Below are positions 8,429-18,188 of a stretch of 53,495 bases of DNA, piece after piece (positions within the stretch are counted from its first letter, which is position 1; every line of letters starts with the position of its first letter). Under the pieces are notes generated by a model that was given only the letters and a program-made list of their open reading frames with translations, was not told where the DNA came from and searched no databases. Source of the stretch: Burkholderiaceae bacterium (lineage in GTDB: Bacteria > Pseudomonadota > Gammaproteobacteria > Burkholderiales > Burkholderiaceae_E); contig JAHBZV010000017.1 in assembly GCA_019635275.1 (NCBI GenBank), forward strand, positions 1 through 53,495, written 5' to 3'. Made by a program: the position numbers and the translations under genes.

Positions 8429-11200
8429 ATGAGAATCACGAAGCCGATCGCCCGAACCGTCGCGGCGACGCTCGTCGTCGCGGCGTTCGGCGCCTGCTCG
8501 GGCACCGAGAAGCCCGAGGCGCTGCTGGCCAAGGCCCAGGCATCGATCGCGGCCTCCGACCCGAAGGCCGCCGAGATCCACCTGAAGAACCTGCTGCAGC
8601 AGGACGAGAAGAACGCCGAAGGGCGATTCCTGCTGGCCGGGCTCTACCTGGCCGCCAACGACCCGCGCTCGGCCGAAAAGGAGTTTCACCGCGCGCGCGA
8701 CCTCGGCTTCGACCGCGACAAGGTGATGCCGCCGCTGCTCGAGGCGCTGTACCGGACGGGACAGTACAAGGAGGTGGTGGCCGAAGCGCGGGGCATCGCG
8801 CTCGGCGACCCGGCCGCGCAGGCCCAGGCGCTCACGACGATGGGCCGCGCGCAGATCCGCCTCGCGCAGACCGCCGACGCAGGCAAGACCTTCGCAGCGG
8901 CGCTGGCCGCGAAGGCCGACTACGCGCCGGCGCTGGTCGGCGCCGCGAGCATCAAGGCCCTGACCGATCGGCCCGGGGCCCGTGCGGCGGTTGACGCCAT
9001 CCTGCAGCGCCAACCCGAGTCGGTCGATGCGCTGCTGCTCAAGGGCGACCTCGAGGCGGCCGACCGCAAGCCCGAGGCGGCGCGCGCGCTGTACGAAAAG
9101 GTCGCCGACCTGTCCCCGTACGACCTCGAAACCCGCGCGAAGATCGTGGCGCTCGCCCTCGAGCTGAACGACCTGCCGCTGGCGCACAAGCGGCTCGACG
9201 AATTGCGCAAGCTGGCGCCGTCGGCGCCGGGCACGCACTACCTGCGTGCCGCGGTCGACACCCGCGAGAACAAGCTCGCGCCGGCGCGCGAAGCGGTCCA
9301 GGAGGCGCTGCGCCTCGCGCCCGACTACCTGCCGGCGATCAGCCTGGCTGCCGGCCTGAACCTGTCGCTGAATGCGCTCGAGCAGGCCGAGCGCTATTCG
9401 CGGACGATGGTCGAGCGCGCGCCGAACAATCCGGTCGGCTATCGCCTGCTCGGTGCCACCTACCTGCGAATGAACGCGCCCGACCGCGCGCTGGAGGCGG
9501 TGCGACCGGCGCTCGATCGCACGCCGCCCGACCCGGTCCTGCTGTCGATCGCCGGCGAAGCGTCGCTGAAGCTCAACGACCCCGCGGCGGCAGGCGGGTA
9601 CTTCGAGCGCGCGTCGAAGATCAACCCCGAGGATGCGCGCTCGAAGACCGGGCTGGCGCTGTCGCACCTGGCGCGCGGAGAAAGCGAACGCGGCATCGGC
9701 GAACTCGAGCAGGCAGTCGAACTCGACTCCAGCAACCTGCAGGCCGACGTCGCGCTGGTGATGGCGCATGTCCGCGCACGCCAGTACGACAAGGCGCTGG
9801 CCGCGGTGACACGCATGGAGCAGAAGGCGCCCAGGAACCCGATGCCCCTGGGCCTGCGCGGCTCGGTGCTGGCGGCCAAGGGCGACGTCAAGGGCGCACG
9901 CGCCGCCTACGAGAAGGCGCTGACGCTCGATCCGACCTGGTTCCCCGCCGCAGCCAACCTGGCGGCCTTCGACCTGCGCGAGAACCGGCCGGGCGACGCG
10001 CGCCAGCGCTACCAGGCAATCCTCGCCAAGGACCCGAAGAACTCGCAGGCCGCGGTGGCCATCGCGACGCTGACCGCGCGCACCGGCGGCCCTCGCGAGC
10101 AGGTGCTCGACGAACTGAAGAAGGCGCGCGAGGCGAACCCCGACGCGGTACTCCCGATCCTCGCCACCGCGCGCTACCTGATCGACACCAACGCGCCGAA
10201 AGACGCGATTCCGATGCTGCAGGAGGCGGCCAACCGCAACCCGGAGAACACGCAGGTGCTGGACCTGCTCGCCACCGCGTTCGTTCGCTCGGACCAGCGC
10301 GCGCAGGCGATCAGCACCTGGGAGAAGCTGTTGCGCATCAATCCGAAGGCCGGTGTCGCGCAGTTCCGCATCGGCGAGACGCAGCTCGCCGGCGGCGACC
10401 GCGACGCCGCGCTCGCGAGCTTCCGCAAGGCGGCGCAGATCTCCCCCGATGCGGCCGAGCCGCAGATCGGCATCGCGATGGTCCTGTACCAGCAGGGCAA
10501 GAAGGACGAGGCGATGCGCATCGCCACCCGGATGAAGGCAGGCGACACGCTGAAGGTGCCCGGAACGATCCTCGAGGGCGACCTGCTCGCGGCCGACGGC
10601 AAGTGGGCCGACGCCAGCGAACGCTACCGCGCGGCGTTCGCGCAGCAGCGCGCGATGCCGACCGGCTTCAAGCTGCACCGCGCGCTGCGCGCCGCCAAGC
10701 GCGACGACGACGCCGACAGGTTCCTGCGCGACTGGATCCGCAGCGAGCCCGCCAACCTGGGGCTGCGGCTCTATGCCGGCGAATCCGAGACCTTGCGCCA
10801 GCACTGGAAGCAGGCCTTCGAGCAGTACGCGGTCGTCCTGGAGAAGGATCCGAAGAACGCGCTCGCGCTGAACAACGCGGCGTGGGCCCTGCACGAGCTG
10901 AAGGATCCGCGTGCGCTCGACCACGCGCGGCGCGCATACGAGTCATCGCCGAGATCGCCGGCGATCCTCGACACCTACGGCGTCATCCTGAACGCGAGCG
11001 GCGACCGCAAGGGGATCGACCTGCTGCGCCAGGCGGTCGAACTGGCGCCGAAGGACCCGCAGATGCGCCTGCACCTGGCCGAGGCGCTGGCCGGCGCCGG
11101 CGACAAGGCCGGCGCGAAGGCGCAGATCGACAAGTTGCTCGAGGCCGCGCCGACCGGCAAGTTCGCCGACGCCGCGCGGGCCCTGCAGGGCAAGCTGTAG
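8429..11200 (+). CDS. prsT: PrsT, PEP-CTERM system TPR-repeat lipoprotein
   Basis: A 923-residue lipoprotein made almost entirely of tetratricopeptide repeats. The signal peptide ends in a lipobox, AAFGAC, with Cys23 as the lipidated residue. About two dozen TPR-like helical hairpins follow. This matches the long PrsT proteins regularly found after prsK-prsR in exosortase A loci, probably a periplasmic or outer-membrane-anchored scaffold for polysaccharide export; its biochemical role is not established. GGAG in the 20 bp before the ATG supports the start. The gene converges on wbpP with a hairpin between the two 3' ends. Confidence 0.9.
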   Translation: MRITKPIARTVAATLVVAAFGACSGTEKPEALLAKAQASIAASDPKAAEIHLKNLLQQDEKNAEGRFLLAGLYLAANDPRSAEKEFHRARDLGFDRDKVMPPLLEALYRTGQYKEVVAEARGIALGDPAAQAQALTTMGRAQIRLAQTADAGKTFAAALAAKADYAPALVGAASIKALTDRPGARAAVDAILQRQPESVDALLLKGDLEAADRKPEAARALYEKVADLSPYDLETRAKIVALALELNDLPLAHKRLDELRKLAPSAPGTHYLRAAVDTRENKLAPAREAVQEALRLAPDYLPAISLAAGLNLSLNALEQAERYSRTMVERAPNNPVGYRLLGATYLRMNAPDRALEAVRPALDRTPPDPVLLSIAGEASLKLNDPAAAGGYFERASKINPEDARSKTGLALSHLARGESERGIGELEQAVELDSSNLQADVALVMAHVRARQYDKALAAVTRMEQKAPRNPMPLGLRGSVLAAKGDVKGARAAYEKALTLDPTWFPAAANLAAFDLRENRPGDARQRYQAILAKDPKNSQAAVAIATLTARTGGPREQVLDELKKAREANPDAVLPILATARYLIDTNAPKDAIPMLQEAANRNPENTQVLDLLATAFVRSDQRAQAISTWEKLLRINPKAGVAQFRIGETQLAGGDRDAALASFRKAAQISPDAAEPQIGIAMVLYQQGKKDEAMRIATRMKAGDTLKVPGTILEGDLLAADGKWADASERYRAAFAQQRAMPTGFKLHRALRAAKRDDDADRFLRDWIRSEPANLGLRLYAGESETLRQHWKQAFEQYAVVLEKDPKNALALNNAAWALHELKDPRALDHARRAYESSPRSPAILDTYGVILNASGDRKGIDLLRQAVELAPKDPQMRLHLAEALAGAGDKAGAKAQIDKLLEAAPTGKFADAARALQGKL

Positions 11201-11208
11201 AGAGTGGC

Positions 11209-11232
11209 GGGAGGCGCTTTTCAGCGCTTCCC
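11209..11232. terminator. Hairpin between convergent prsT and wbpP
   Basis: GGGAGGCGCT (11209-11218) and AGCGCTTCCC (11223-11232) form a 10-bp stem with one G-U pair on the plus-strand transcript and a 4-base TTTC loop. The right arm overlaps the last codons and stop of wbpP. The site is right for a bidirectional terminator, but there is no T-run on either side, so it may instead be an mRNA 3'-end stabiliser. Confidence 0.45.
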
Positions 11233-12306
11233 GACGTAGCCGACGTACCAGCCGATCGAAGCGGCCAGCCCTTCGTCGATCCGGTGCGTCGGCGCGTAGC
11301 CGAGCAGCGCGCGCGCCCGGCCGATGTCGGCCAGCGAGTGCCGCACGTCGCCGGCGCGGAAATCGCGAAACTGCGGAGCGACCCCTGCCAGCCGGTCGGC
11401 CAGCGCCGGATCGCCGGCGATCATCGCCTTGCGGATCGCCTCGAACAGCTCGAGCAGCGTCGTGCGGTCGCCGACCGCGACGTTGAACACCTCGTGCGGC
11501 GCCGGCAGCGACTCGACCAGGCCAGCGCGCAGGTTCGCCTGCACCGCGTTGGCCACGTAGCAGAAGTCGCGGCTGGTGAGCCCGTCGCCGTTGATCCAGA
11601 CGGGCTCGCCCGACAGCAGCGACGCGACCCAGCGCGGCACCACCGCCGCGTAGGCGCCATCCGGGTCCTGCCGCGGTCCGAACACGTTGAAGTAGCGCAG
11701 CCCGACGCAGGTCATGCCGTAGACGCGCGCCCAGGTGTCGGCGAACAACTCGTCGGCGGCCTTCGTCGCCGCGTACGGCGACAGCACCCGGCCGACGCGG
11801 TCCTCGACCTTCGGCAGCGCCTCGTGATCGCCGTAGACCGAGCTCGACGACGCGTAGACGAAGCGCTTGACGCCGGCGCTTCGCGCCGCGTCGATCAGCT
11901 TCACGAAGCCGTCGACGTTGGCTTCGAACGAGCGCAGCGGCTGTTCGATCGAGCGCGGCACCGACCCGAGCGCCGCCTGGTGCAGCACGACGTCGACTCG
12001 CTCGCCGGCCGCTCCTTGCACCGCGTCGCGGCAGGCGGACTCGTCGCAGAGGTCACCCTCGACGAAGCGGAACCGCGCCCAGGCGGCCTCGCCCACCAGC
12101 CGGCGTACCTCGTCGAGGTTGCGGCGGAAGCCGGTGGCGAAGTTGTCCAGCCCGACGACCTGCTGGCCGCCGCGCAGCAGCGTCTCGACCAGGTTCGAGC
12201 CGATGAAGCCCGCTGCGCCGGTCACCAGCCAGCGGCGCGGCGCCCCGCGCAGCAGCTCGAGGTTCGCGTCGGACGAGGGGGTTCCGGCAGGCGCGTTCGC
12301 GGGCAT
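11221..12306 (-). CDS. wbpP: WbpP/TviC-type UDP-N-acetylhexosamine 4-epimerase
   Basis: A 361-residue extended SDR epimerase. The NAD site TGAAGFIGS is at about 29-37 and the catalytic YAATK at 178-182, preceded by the SSSSVYGDH serine region. [16 protein letters not shown] and [12 protein letters not shown] are hallmarks of WbpP/TviC enzymes, which interconvert UDP-GlcNAc and UDP-GalNAc (or the uronic acids). The chosen ATG at 12306 gives a normal family length; the frame stays open further upstream but that part overlaps tviB and is not conserved-looking. It lies 17 bp after tviB in the same direction, so the pair should form one operon yielding a UDP-N-acetyl-hexosaminuronic acid donor. 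Confidence 0.9.
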   Translation of the reverse strand: MPANAPAGTPSSDANLELLRGAPRRWLVTGAAGFIGSNLVETLLRGGQQVVGLDNFATGFRRNLDEVRRLVGEAAWARFRFVEGDLCDESACRDAVQGAAGERVDVVLHQAALGSVPRSIEQPLRSFEANVDGFVKLIDAARSAGVKRFVYASSSSVYGDHEALPKVEDRVGRVLSPYAATKAADELFADTWARVYGMTCVGLRYFNVFGPRQDPDGAYAAVVPRWVASLLSGEPVWINGDGLTSRDFCYVANAVQANLRAGLVESLPAPHEVFNVAVGDRTTLLELFEAIRKAMIAGDPALADRLAGVAPQFRDFRAGDVRHSLADIGRARALLGYAPTHRIDEGLAASIGWYVGYVGKR

Positions 12307-12323
12307 GAGGGTCGTCGGCCCGC

Positions 12324-13604
12324 TCACAGGCGCCAGAGCCGCAGCCCCGTGGCCGTCACGGCCGCCGGATCGAAGGCCGACTTGACGTCGGTGAACACCG
12401 CGCCGCGCTCGCCCTTGGCGGCGATCGCCTGCAACCCCAGTTCGCGGTATTGCGCGTGCGACACCGCCGCGACGATTGCTGCGGCCCTGGGCAGCTCGTC
12501 CCACGCCGTGAGCGACACCCCGTATTCGTGCCGCGCCTCGTCGGCCTCCGCGACCGGATCGTGGATGAAGACCTTCGCGCCATAGCTCTCGAGTTCGCGC
12601 ACCACGTCGATCACCTTCGAGTTGCGAAGGTCGGGCACGTCTTCCTTGAAGGTCAGCCCGAGCACGATCACCGGCGCGTCCTTGACCTGGAACCCCGCGG
12701 AGATCATCTCCTTGACCGTGCGCTGCGCAATGTACGCGCCCATGCCGTCGTTGATGCGTCGGCCGGCGAGGATCACCTGCGGGTGGTAGCCCAGCATCTC
12801 GGCCTTGTGGGTCAGGTAGTACGGGTCGACGCCGATGCAGTGGCCGCCGACCAGCCCCGGGCGGAACGGCAGGAAGTTCCACTTCGTGCCGGCCGCCTTC
12901 AGCACCTCGAGCGTGTCGATGCCGATGCGGTCGAAGATCATCGCCAGCTCGTTGACCAGCGCGATGTTCAGGTCACGCTGCGTGTTCTCGATGACCTTGG
13001 CCGCTTCGGCGACCTTGATGCTGCTGGCCTTGTGCACGCCGGCCTTCACCACCGCGCCGTACAGCGCCGCCACCGCGTCCAGCGTCCCCGCGTCGTCGCC
13101 GGAGACGACCTTCACGATCCGCGGCAGCGTGTGCTCCTTGTCGCCGGGGTTGATCCGCTCGGGCGAATACCCGACGTGGAAGTCCTTCAGCCACTTCATG
13201 CCCGAGTGCTTCTCGAGCACCGGAATGCAGACCTCCTCGGTCGCCCCGGGATAGACGGTCGATTCGTAGACCACGGTCGCGCCGCGCTTCATGTGACGAC
13301 CGCAGGTCTCGCTGGCCGATACCAGAGGGAAAAAGTCGGGATTGTGGCCTGCGTCGACCGGGGTCGGCACCGCGACGATCAGGAAGTCGGCGCGCGCCAG
13401 GTCCTTCGGATCGTGGGTGACGGTGAGTCGCTTCGCGGCCTCGAACTGCTCGCGCGACACTTCTCCGGTGGGGTCTTCGTGGCGGCGGAAATGGTCGATC
13501 TTCGCAGCCGACAGGTCGTAGCCGATCGTCTCGAAGACCTTGCCGAATTCCACGGCCAGCGGGAGGCCGACATAGCCGAGGCCGACAACAGCAACGATGC
13601 TCAT
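12324..13604 (-). CDS. tviB: TviB/WbpO-type UDP-N-acetylhexosamine 6-dehydrogenase
   Basis: A 426-residue nucleotide-sugar dehydrogenase. It has the N-terminal NAD motif VGLGYVG (7-13), the [11 protein letters not shown] segment, the catalytic cysteine Cys256 in [12 protein letters not shown], and the C-terminal domain starting near [19 protein letters not shown]. TviB and WbpO oxidise C6 of UDP-GlcNAc or UDP-GalNAc to the uronic acid in two NAD-dependent steps. Together with wbpP just downstream it predicts an acetylated amino-uronic acid in the exopolysaccharide. The ATG at 13604 gives a family-typical length; a longer in-frame start has no support. It is divergent from the transglycosylase, 131 bp apart. 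Confidence 0.93.
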   Translation of the reverse strand: MSIVAVVGLGYVGLPLAVEFGKVFETIGYDLSAAKIDHFRRHEDPTGEVSREQFEAAKRLTVTHDPKDLARADFLIVAVPTPVDAGHNPDFFPLVSASETCGRHMKRGATVVYESTVYPGATEEVCIPVLEKHSGMKWLKDFHVGYSPERINPGDKEHTLPRIVKVVSGDDAGTLDAVAALYGAVVKAGVHKASSIKVAEAAKVIENTQRDLNIALVNELAMIFDRIGIDTLEVLKAAGTKWNFLPFRPGLVGGHCIGVDPYYLTHKAEMLGYHPQVILAGRRINDGMGAYIAQRTVKEMISAGFQVKDAPVIVLGLTFKEDVPDLRNSKVIDVVRELESYGAKVFIHDPVAEADEARHEYGVSLTAWDELPRAAAIVAAVSHAQYRELGLQAIAAKGERGAVFTDVKSAFDPAAVTATGLRLWRL

Positions 13605-13670
13605 GGTTTGATGCCGAATTCCGGGGTGTGGGAGACCCGCACTGTAGGGTCGCTCGACGCGGGGCACGAG

Positions 13671-13709
13671 GAATTAATTCATCGCGCTTCGAGGCGGCGA
13701 TCTTACAAT
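13671..13709. promoter_or_regulatory. AT-rich segment in the tviB/transglycosylase divergent gap
   Basis: Within a GC-rich 131-bp divergent gap there is a perfect 10-bp palindrome GAATTAATTC (13671-13680) and, on the plus strand, TACAAT (13704-13709), a 5/6 match to a -10 element 27 bp before the transglycosylase ATG. No clear -35 precedes it at 16-18 bp. On the minus strand TACAGT (bases 13640-13645) could be a -10 for tviB. Confidence 0.35.
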
Positions 13710-13735
13710 ACGTCTTTGCAAGTCCAGGACCGCCG

Positions 13736-14839
13736 ATGTACCCCGGCCGCTGCAAGGCGCTACCCCCGTTTTTCCGTCCGACCACGGCTCCGGCGTTCGT
13801 CGCCGCGTGGGTCGCGCTCGGCGCGCTCGGGGGCGCATCTCCAGCCTTCGGCGCCGATGCCGTGGCGCTCGCCGACGCGCTTCCGACGCTCGCTGGCACC
13901 GATGCGCCGCGACCCGACCCGACGTCTTCGCGGGGCCCTGCGCCCGACACCGCCGCCCAGGCGATCGACGAGCGCGCGCGCGAGCTCGTCGAGTCGGCGA
14001 TCCGCTACGAGCACGCCGAAGGCATGACCCGCGACTACGCCAAGGCGCAGGCGCTGTACTGCGCCGCCGCGCGGCTCGACTACCCGGACGCGCTGCTGCG
14101 GATGGGGTGGATGTACGCGAACGGGCGCGGCTTGCCGCGCGACGACTCGATCGCCAACACGCTGTTCCGTCGCGCCGCAGCCGCCGGAAGCGAGATGGGC
14201 GCGCGCCTGGCGCAGCTGATCCACGGCGACGGCGAGAAGCTCCCCGATTGCCTGCGCGCGCCGGTCCAGGTCGCGACCGACGCCGACGCCCGCGCGGACG
14301 CCGGCCCGACGCCGGTGGTCGACCAGCCGGCCGAGTTCCGCGCCGCGCCCGCATCGCTCGACCGACGCAAGCTGGTCCAGACGGTCGTCGCGATGGCGCG
14401 CGAATTCCGGCTCGATCCCCGGCTGGTGTTCGCGGTCATGCGCGCCGAGTCGAACTTCGATCCGCTGGCGCGCTCCCCGAAGAACGCGCAGGGGCTGATG
14501 CAGCTCATCCCGGAGACGGCCGAGCGCTTCGCCGTGCGCGACGTGCTCGACCCGGTCGAAAACCTGCGCGGAGGCATGAGCTACCTGCGCTGGCTGCTGT
14601 CGTACTTTCGCGGCGACGTCGTGCTGGCACTGGCCGGCTACAACGCCGGCGAGGGAGCCGTCGATCGCTACCGGGGCGTTCCGCCCTACGGCGAAACGCT
14701 GGCCTACGTGCAGCGGATCCGCGCGCTCTATCCCCGCGACAGCCACCCCTACGACGCGCGGGTCGTGAGCCCCTCGCCCTGGATGCAGGAGCGGCCCAGG
14801 ACCGCCCTCGCCGGCGAACGCCCGGCTTTCACCAAGTGA
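13736..14839 (+). CDS. Lytic transglycosylase (SLT domain) with Sel1-like repeats
   Basis: A 367-residue exported protein. A signal peptide (about 1-40, ending near SPAFGA) is followed by a Sel1/TPR-like region (about 75-165, with MGWMYANGRGLPRDD) and a C-terminal SLT domain. The catalytic glutamate is Glu238 in RAESNFDPLA, followed by GLMQLIPETA and ALAGYNAGEGAV. Such enzymes cleave peptidoglycan glycan strands, here perhaps to open a path for the envelope-spanning export machine. ATG 13736 is preferred because it begins the signal peptide; the frame is open 36 codons further up. The export lipoprotein gene follows after 127 bp. Confidence 0.85.
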   Translation: MYPGRCKALPPFFRPTTAPAFVAAWVALGALGGASPAFGADAVALADALPTLAGTDAPRPDPTSSRGPAPDTAAQAIDERARELVESAIRYEHAEGMTRDYAKAQALYCAAARLDYPDALLRMGWMYANGRGLPRDDSIANTLFRRAAAAGSEMGARLAQLIHGDGEKLPDCLRAPVQVATDADARADAGPTPVVDQPAEFRAAPASLDRRKLVQTVVAMAREFRLDPRLVFAVMRAESNFDPLARSPKNAQGLMQLIPETAERFAVRDVLDPVENLRGGMSYLRWLLSYFRGDVVLALAGYNAGEGAVDRYRGVPPYGETLAYVQRIRALYPRDSHPYDARVVSPSPWMQERPRTALAGERPAFTK

Positions 14840-14966
14840 AAAATTTCCTCGCGCCGGGCGCCACTGCGTTGCAATCTTGACAAGTCCGACGAACGGCCCG
14901 ACAGGGGGCCGCAAGTCACACTAAGCTGCAATACTCGAACGAAACGGAATGACAGGAGTCCGCCCG

Positions 14967-15563
14967 ATGTTTCGCATCCTCGTCGCGCTGCTGGCCGCCG
15001 TCGTCGTGGCCGGCTGCGCCTCCAGCAACCCGCCGGCGCCCGTCAAGGCCGCCCAGCCCGACTACAAGTACATCATCGGTCCCGGCGACACGCTGAACAT
15101 CGTCGTCTGGCGCAACCCCGAGCTCTCGACCTCGGTGCCGGTGCGACCCGACGGCCGCATCACCACCCCGCTGGTCGAGGACATGGTCGCGCAGGGCAAG
15201 AACCCGAGCGAACTCGCCCGCGAGATCGAGACGGCCCTGAAGAAGTACCTGCAGGACCCGGTCGTCACGGTGGTCGTGCAGAACTTCGGCGGCGGCAACT
15301 CCGAGCAGGTGCGCGTGCTGGGCCAGGCGGTCAAGCCGGCGACCCTGCCCTACCGGCAGAACATGACGCTGCTCGACGTGATGATCTCGGTCGGCGGGCT
15401 CACCGACTTCGCCGCGGGCAACCGGGCCGTGCTGATCCGCGCGGCAGAGAACAACAAGGCGTACAACGTGCGCCTGGCCGACCTGATCAAGCGCGGCGAC
15501 GTCGGGGCCAACGTGCAGGTGCTCCCGGGGGACGTGATCATCATCCCGGAAAGCTGGTTCTGA
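14967..15563 (+). CDS. XrtA-system exopolysaccharide export lipoprotein (Wza-like, EpsE type)
   Basis: A 198-residue outer-membrane polysaccharide export (OPX) protein. The lipobox VVVAGC places the lipidated cysteine at residue 17. A poly-export domain follows ([19 protein letters not shown], then [15 protein letters not shown]), and then an SLBB-type domain ([25 protein letters not shown]). It is much shorter than Wza, as usual for the PEP-CTERM export group. The start is decided by AGGAG at 14954-14958, 8 bp before ATG 14967; an upstream in-frame ATG at 14949 would put this site inside the gene. It heads a run of closely packed genes reaching to 29807. Confidence 0.92.
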   Translation: MFRILVALLAAVVVAGCASSNPPAPVKAAQPDYKYIIGPGDTLNIVVWRNPELSTSVPVRPDGRITTPLVEDMVAQGKNPSELAREIETALKKYLQDPVVTVVVQNFGGGNSEQVRVLGQAVKPATLPYRQNMTLLDVMISVGGLTDFAAGNRAVLIRAAENNKAYNVRLADLIKRGDVGANVQVLPGDVIIIPESWF

Positions 15564-15585
15564 CTACTCGGCCGGTGCGGTACTC

Positions 15586-17160
15586 ATGCTCGAAACACTT
15601 GCCTACCTGAAGTCGATCGTCCGCGGGATCTGGTTCTACCGCTGGAGCGCGCTGGTCATCGCCTTGGCCGTCGGCGTCGTCGGCGCCTTCGTCGTATGGC
15701 GGATGCCGAACCAGTACCAGGCAACCGCCCGCGTTTTCGTCGACACGCAGACCATCCTGAAACCGCTGCTGAGCGGGCTGGCGGTCGAGCCGAACGTGAA
15801 CGAAGTGCTCGCCATGATGGCGCGGACCGTGGTCAACCGGCCGAATGCCGAGCGCGTCGCGCGAGCCGCCGACCTCGACTTGCGCGCCAGGACCAATGCC
15901 GAGCGCGACGCAGTGGTCGACCGGCTGATGCGCGACATCCGCTTCGGCGCAGTGGGTGGCGCGAACAACCTGTTCACGATCAGCTACGTCAGCGACCAGG
16001 CGGGCACGGCACAGAACGTCGTCCAGTCGCTGCTGAACATCTTCGTCGAGTCGAGCCTGGGCACCAAACGGCGCGATACCGAGCAGGCCCAGAAATTCAT
16101 CGACGAGCAGATCAAGACCTACGAGAAGAGGCTGCTCGACGCCGAGAACGCATTGAAGGACTTCAAGATCCGCAACATGCGCCTCATGCCCGGGCTCGAG
16201 CGCAACTACCTGACCCAGGTCTCCGAGATGGAATCCAAGCTGCGCGAGGCGCGCCTCGAATTGCGGCAGGCCGAGAACTCCCGCGACGAACTGCGCCGCC
16301 AGCTCACCGGCGAAGCGCCGCTGGTGGCCGGTCCGCCCGAGATCGTCGTCGGCGGGCCGACCGGCTACGTTCCGGACGAACCGACCGAGTTCGACGCACG
16401 GATCGAGGCGCAGCGCAAACGCCTCGACGAGCTCGAGTTGCGCTACACCTCGTCCCACCCCGACGTGATCGCGACCAAGCGCGTGCTCGCCGAACTGGAA
16501 GCCCAACGCGACAAGGCACGCAAGCCGAAGGCCGAAGGCGGCACCGGCGGACGCACGACCACCATCGTCAATCCCGTCTTCCGGGAACTGCGTATCGCGC
16601 TGGCCGATGCCGAGGCGCAGGTTGCCGCGCTTCGCACCAAGGTCGCCGAGTTCGAGAACCGCCTGCGCGAGGCTCAACAGCTGGCGCAGGCGGTGCCGCG
16701 CGTCGAAGCCGAGTACACACAGCTGAACCGCGACTACGACGTCAACAAGCAGAACTACGACAAGCTGCTCGCCCGCCGTGAGTCCGCGCAGATGTCGGGC
16801 GAGCTCGACGCGTCGGCAGGCATCGGCGAGTTCCGCGTGGTCGACCCGCCGCGGGTCGATCCCAAGCCGGTCGGTCCGAACCGCCCGATGTTGCTGGCGG
16901 GCGTGCTGCTGGCGTCGCTTGCAGCCGGCATCGGCGTGGCCTTCGCGCGCGATCAATTGCGGCCCACCTACCTCGACCTGCGCAGCCTCGCCCATGGCAC
17001 CGGGCTGCCGCTGCTGGGCGGTGTCTCGTACCTGACCACCGCCGCGGAGCGGGCGCGGCGGCGCGTCGGCCTCCTGGCGTTCTCGGCGTCGACTGCGGGT
17101 TACATTCTCCTGTTCGGCGCAGCGATCGCGTTCTACGCGTTCAGGCCGTTCGTGAAGTAA
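15586..17160 (+). CDS. XrtA-system polysaccharide chain-length determinant (Wzz/PCP family)
   Basis: A 524-residue inner-membrane polysaccharide co-polymerase. TM1 (about 20-42) is followed by the Wzz-typical [19 protein letters not shown] long periplasmic coiled-coil region (about 160-420, rich in Glu, Arg, Leu and Ala) leads to TM2 near [20 protein letters not shown] and a further hydrophobic C-terminal segment. The length and extra C-terminal helix match the PEP-CTERM chain-length subgroup. It lacks a fused kinase domain; the partner tyrosine kinase is the next gene, 8 bp on. Role: controls chain length and couples to the export lipoprotein. Confidence 0.92.
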   Translation: MLETLAYLKSIVRGIWFYRWSALVIALAVGVVGAFVVWRMPNQYQATARVFVDTQTILKPLLSGLAVEPNVNEVLAMMARTVVNRPNAERVARAADLDLRARTNAERDAVVDRLMRDIRFGAVGGANNLFTISYVSDQAGTAQNVVQSLLNIFVESSLGTKRRDTEQAQKFIDEQIKTYEKRLLDAENALKDFKIRNMRLMPGLERNYLTQVSEMESKLREARLELRQAENSRDELRRQLTGEAPLVAGPPEIVVGGPTGYVPDEPTEFDARIEAQRKRLDELELRYTSSHPDVIATKRVLAELEAQRDKARKPKAEGGTGGRTTTIVNPVFRELRIALADAEAQVAALRTKVAEFENRLREAQQLAQAVPRVEAEYTQLNRDYDVNKQNYDKLLARRESAQMSGELDASAGIGEFRVVDPPRVDPKPVGPNRPMLLAGVLLASLAAGIGVAFARDQLRPTYLDLRSLAHGTGLPLLGGVSYLTTAAERARRRVGLLAFSASTAGYILLFGAAIAFYAFRPFVK

Positions 17161-17168
17161 GGGTTGCC

Positions 17169-18188
17169 ATGAGTCTCATCGAACGCGCGGTCGCTCGCCT
17201 CACGCAGACGGAACGGCCTGACACGCACGCTGCGGGTGGCGACGCGCCCCAGGGTGCGGTCAACGGCACCGAGCGAAAGACCACCATCGAAGCACTGGCC
17301 GACCGCCTGGCGGCGGAGGCGGCCTCTGCCGTCGCTGCACCGGCCCCCGCGGTTCCTGCCACGCCCGCGGCCAGGCCCGCAGAATCGGAATCGGAATCCC
17401 GTGGCGTGCCGGTTCGTTCCGCGCCCAACGCCCCGGCCGCCGCGGCACACGGCCCCGAGCCACTGCGCATCCACCTCGAGAGCCTGCGCGCACGTGGGCT
17501 CGTCGTGCCGAGCGGCACGCCGACCCCCACCGCGAACGAGTTCCGCATCATCAAGCGGCCGCTGCTCGCCAACGCATTCGGCCGCGGCCCCCAGCAGGCC
17601 GTGCGCAACGGCAGGCGGATCATGATCACCAGCGCCTTCCCCGGCGAGGGGAAGAGCTTCTGCGCGATCAACCTGGCCATGAGCATCGCCGCTGAACGCG
17701 ACCACGGCGTCATCCTCGTCGACGCCGACGTCGCTCGTCCATCGATTCCGCGCGAGCTGGGCGTCGAAGTCGAGGTCGGCCTGATGGACTGGCTGATCGA
17801 CGGGAAGCCCGACCTGTCCCAGTTGGTGCGAAAGACCAATGTCGATACACTTTCGATTCTGCCCGCGGGGCGGCGCCACGAGCAGGCCACCGAGCTGCTG
17901 GCGAGCGAGGCGATGGGGCGGCTTCTCGAGCAGCTGAGCGAGCGCTACCCGGACAGCATTCTCGTGTTCGACTCGCCACCGCTGCTGGTGACCACGGAAG
18001 CGCGCGTGCTCGCTTCGTACATGGGGCAGATCGTGATGGTGGTCGAAGCCGGCAAGACACCGCGCGAGGCGGTGACCCAGGCCCTGGCCGCCATCGAGTC
18101 GAACGAAGTCATCGGGCTCGTCCTGAACAAGGCGGACAAAATTGAAACCAGCGGCTACTACCAGGGCTACGGCTACGGTTCGGCGTAG
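17169..18188 (+). CDS. XrtA-associated tyrosine autokinase (BY-kinase)
   Basis: A 339-residue cytoplasmic bacterial tyrosine kinase, the partner of the chain-length protein encoded just upstream. After a low-complexity Ala/Pro-rich N-terminus (about 20-100) come Walker A (SAFPGEGKS, Lys162), Walker A' (VILVDADVARPS) and Walker B (ILVFDSPPLL). The autophosphorylation tail is short but Tyr-rich: GYYQGYGYGSA at 329-339, with four tyrosines. The last 47 bp of the gene, which encode this tail, also encode the N-terminus of the next protein in another frame. Confidence 0.92.
   Translation: MSLIERAVARLTQTERPDTHAAGGDAPQGAVNGTERKTTIEALADRLAAEAASAVAAPAPAVPATPAARPAESESESRGVPVRSAPNAPAAAAHGPEPLRIHLESLRARGLVVPSGTPTPTANEFRIIKRPLLANAFGRGPQQAVRNGRRIMITSAFPGEGKSFCAINLAMSIAAERDHGVILVDADVARPSIPRELGVEVEVGLMDWLIDGKPDLSQLVRKTNVDTLSILPAGRRHEQATELLASEAMGRLLEQLSERYPDSILVFDSPPLLVTTEARVLASYMGQIVMVVEAGKTPREAVTQALAAIESNEVIGLVLNKADKIETSGYYQGYGYGSA

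Noticed and set aside
3437-10924. A 2495-codon open frame on the minus strand opposite epsB, prsK, prsR and prsT
   Set aside because: It runs antisense across four well-supported genes, is Arg/Gln/Asp/Val-rich low-complexity text without domains, and results from the scarcity of stop codons in GC-rich antisense frames.
14857-14873. GGCGCC...TTGCA resembling a sigma-54 promoter before the export gene
   Set aside because: GG and GC are 12 bases apart instead of 10.
14877-14882. Perfect TTGACA upstream of the export lipoprotein gene
   Set aside because: No -10-like sequence occurs 15-19 bp downstream (GACAGG at 17 bp), so I do not call a promoter.
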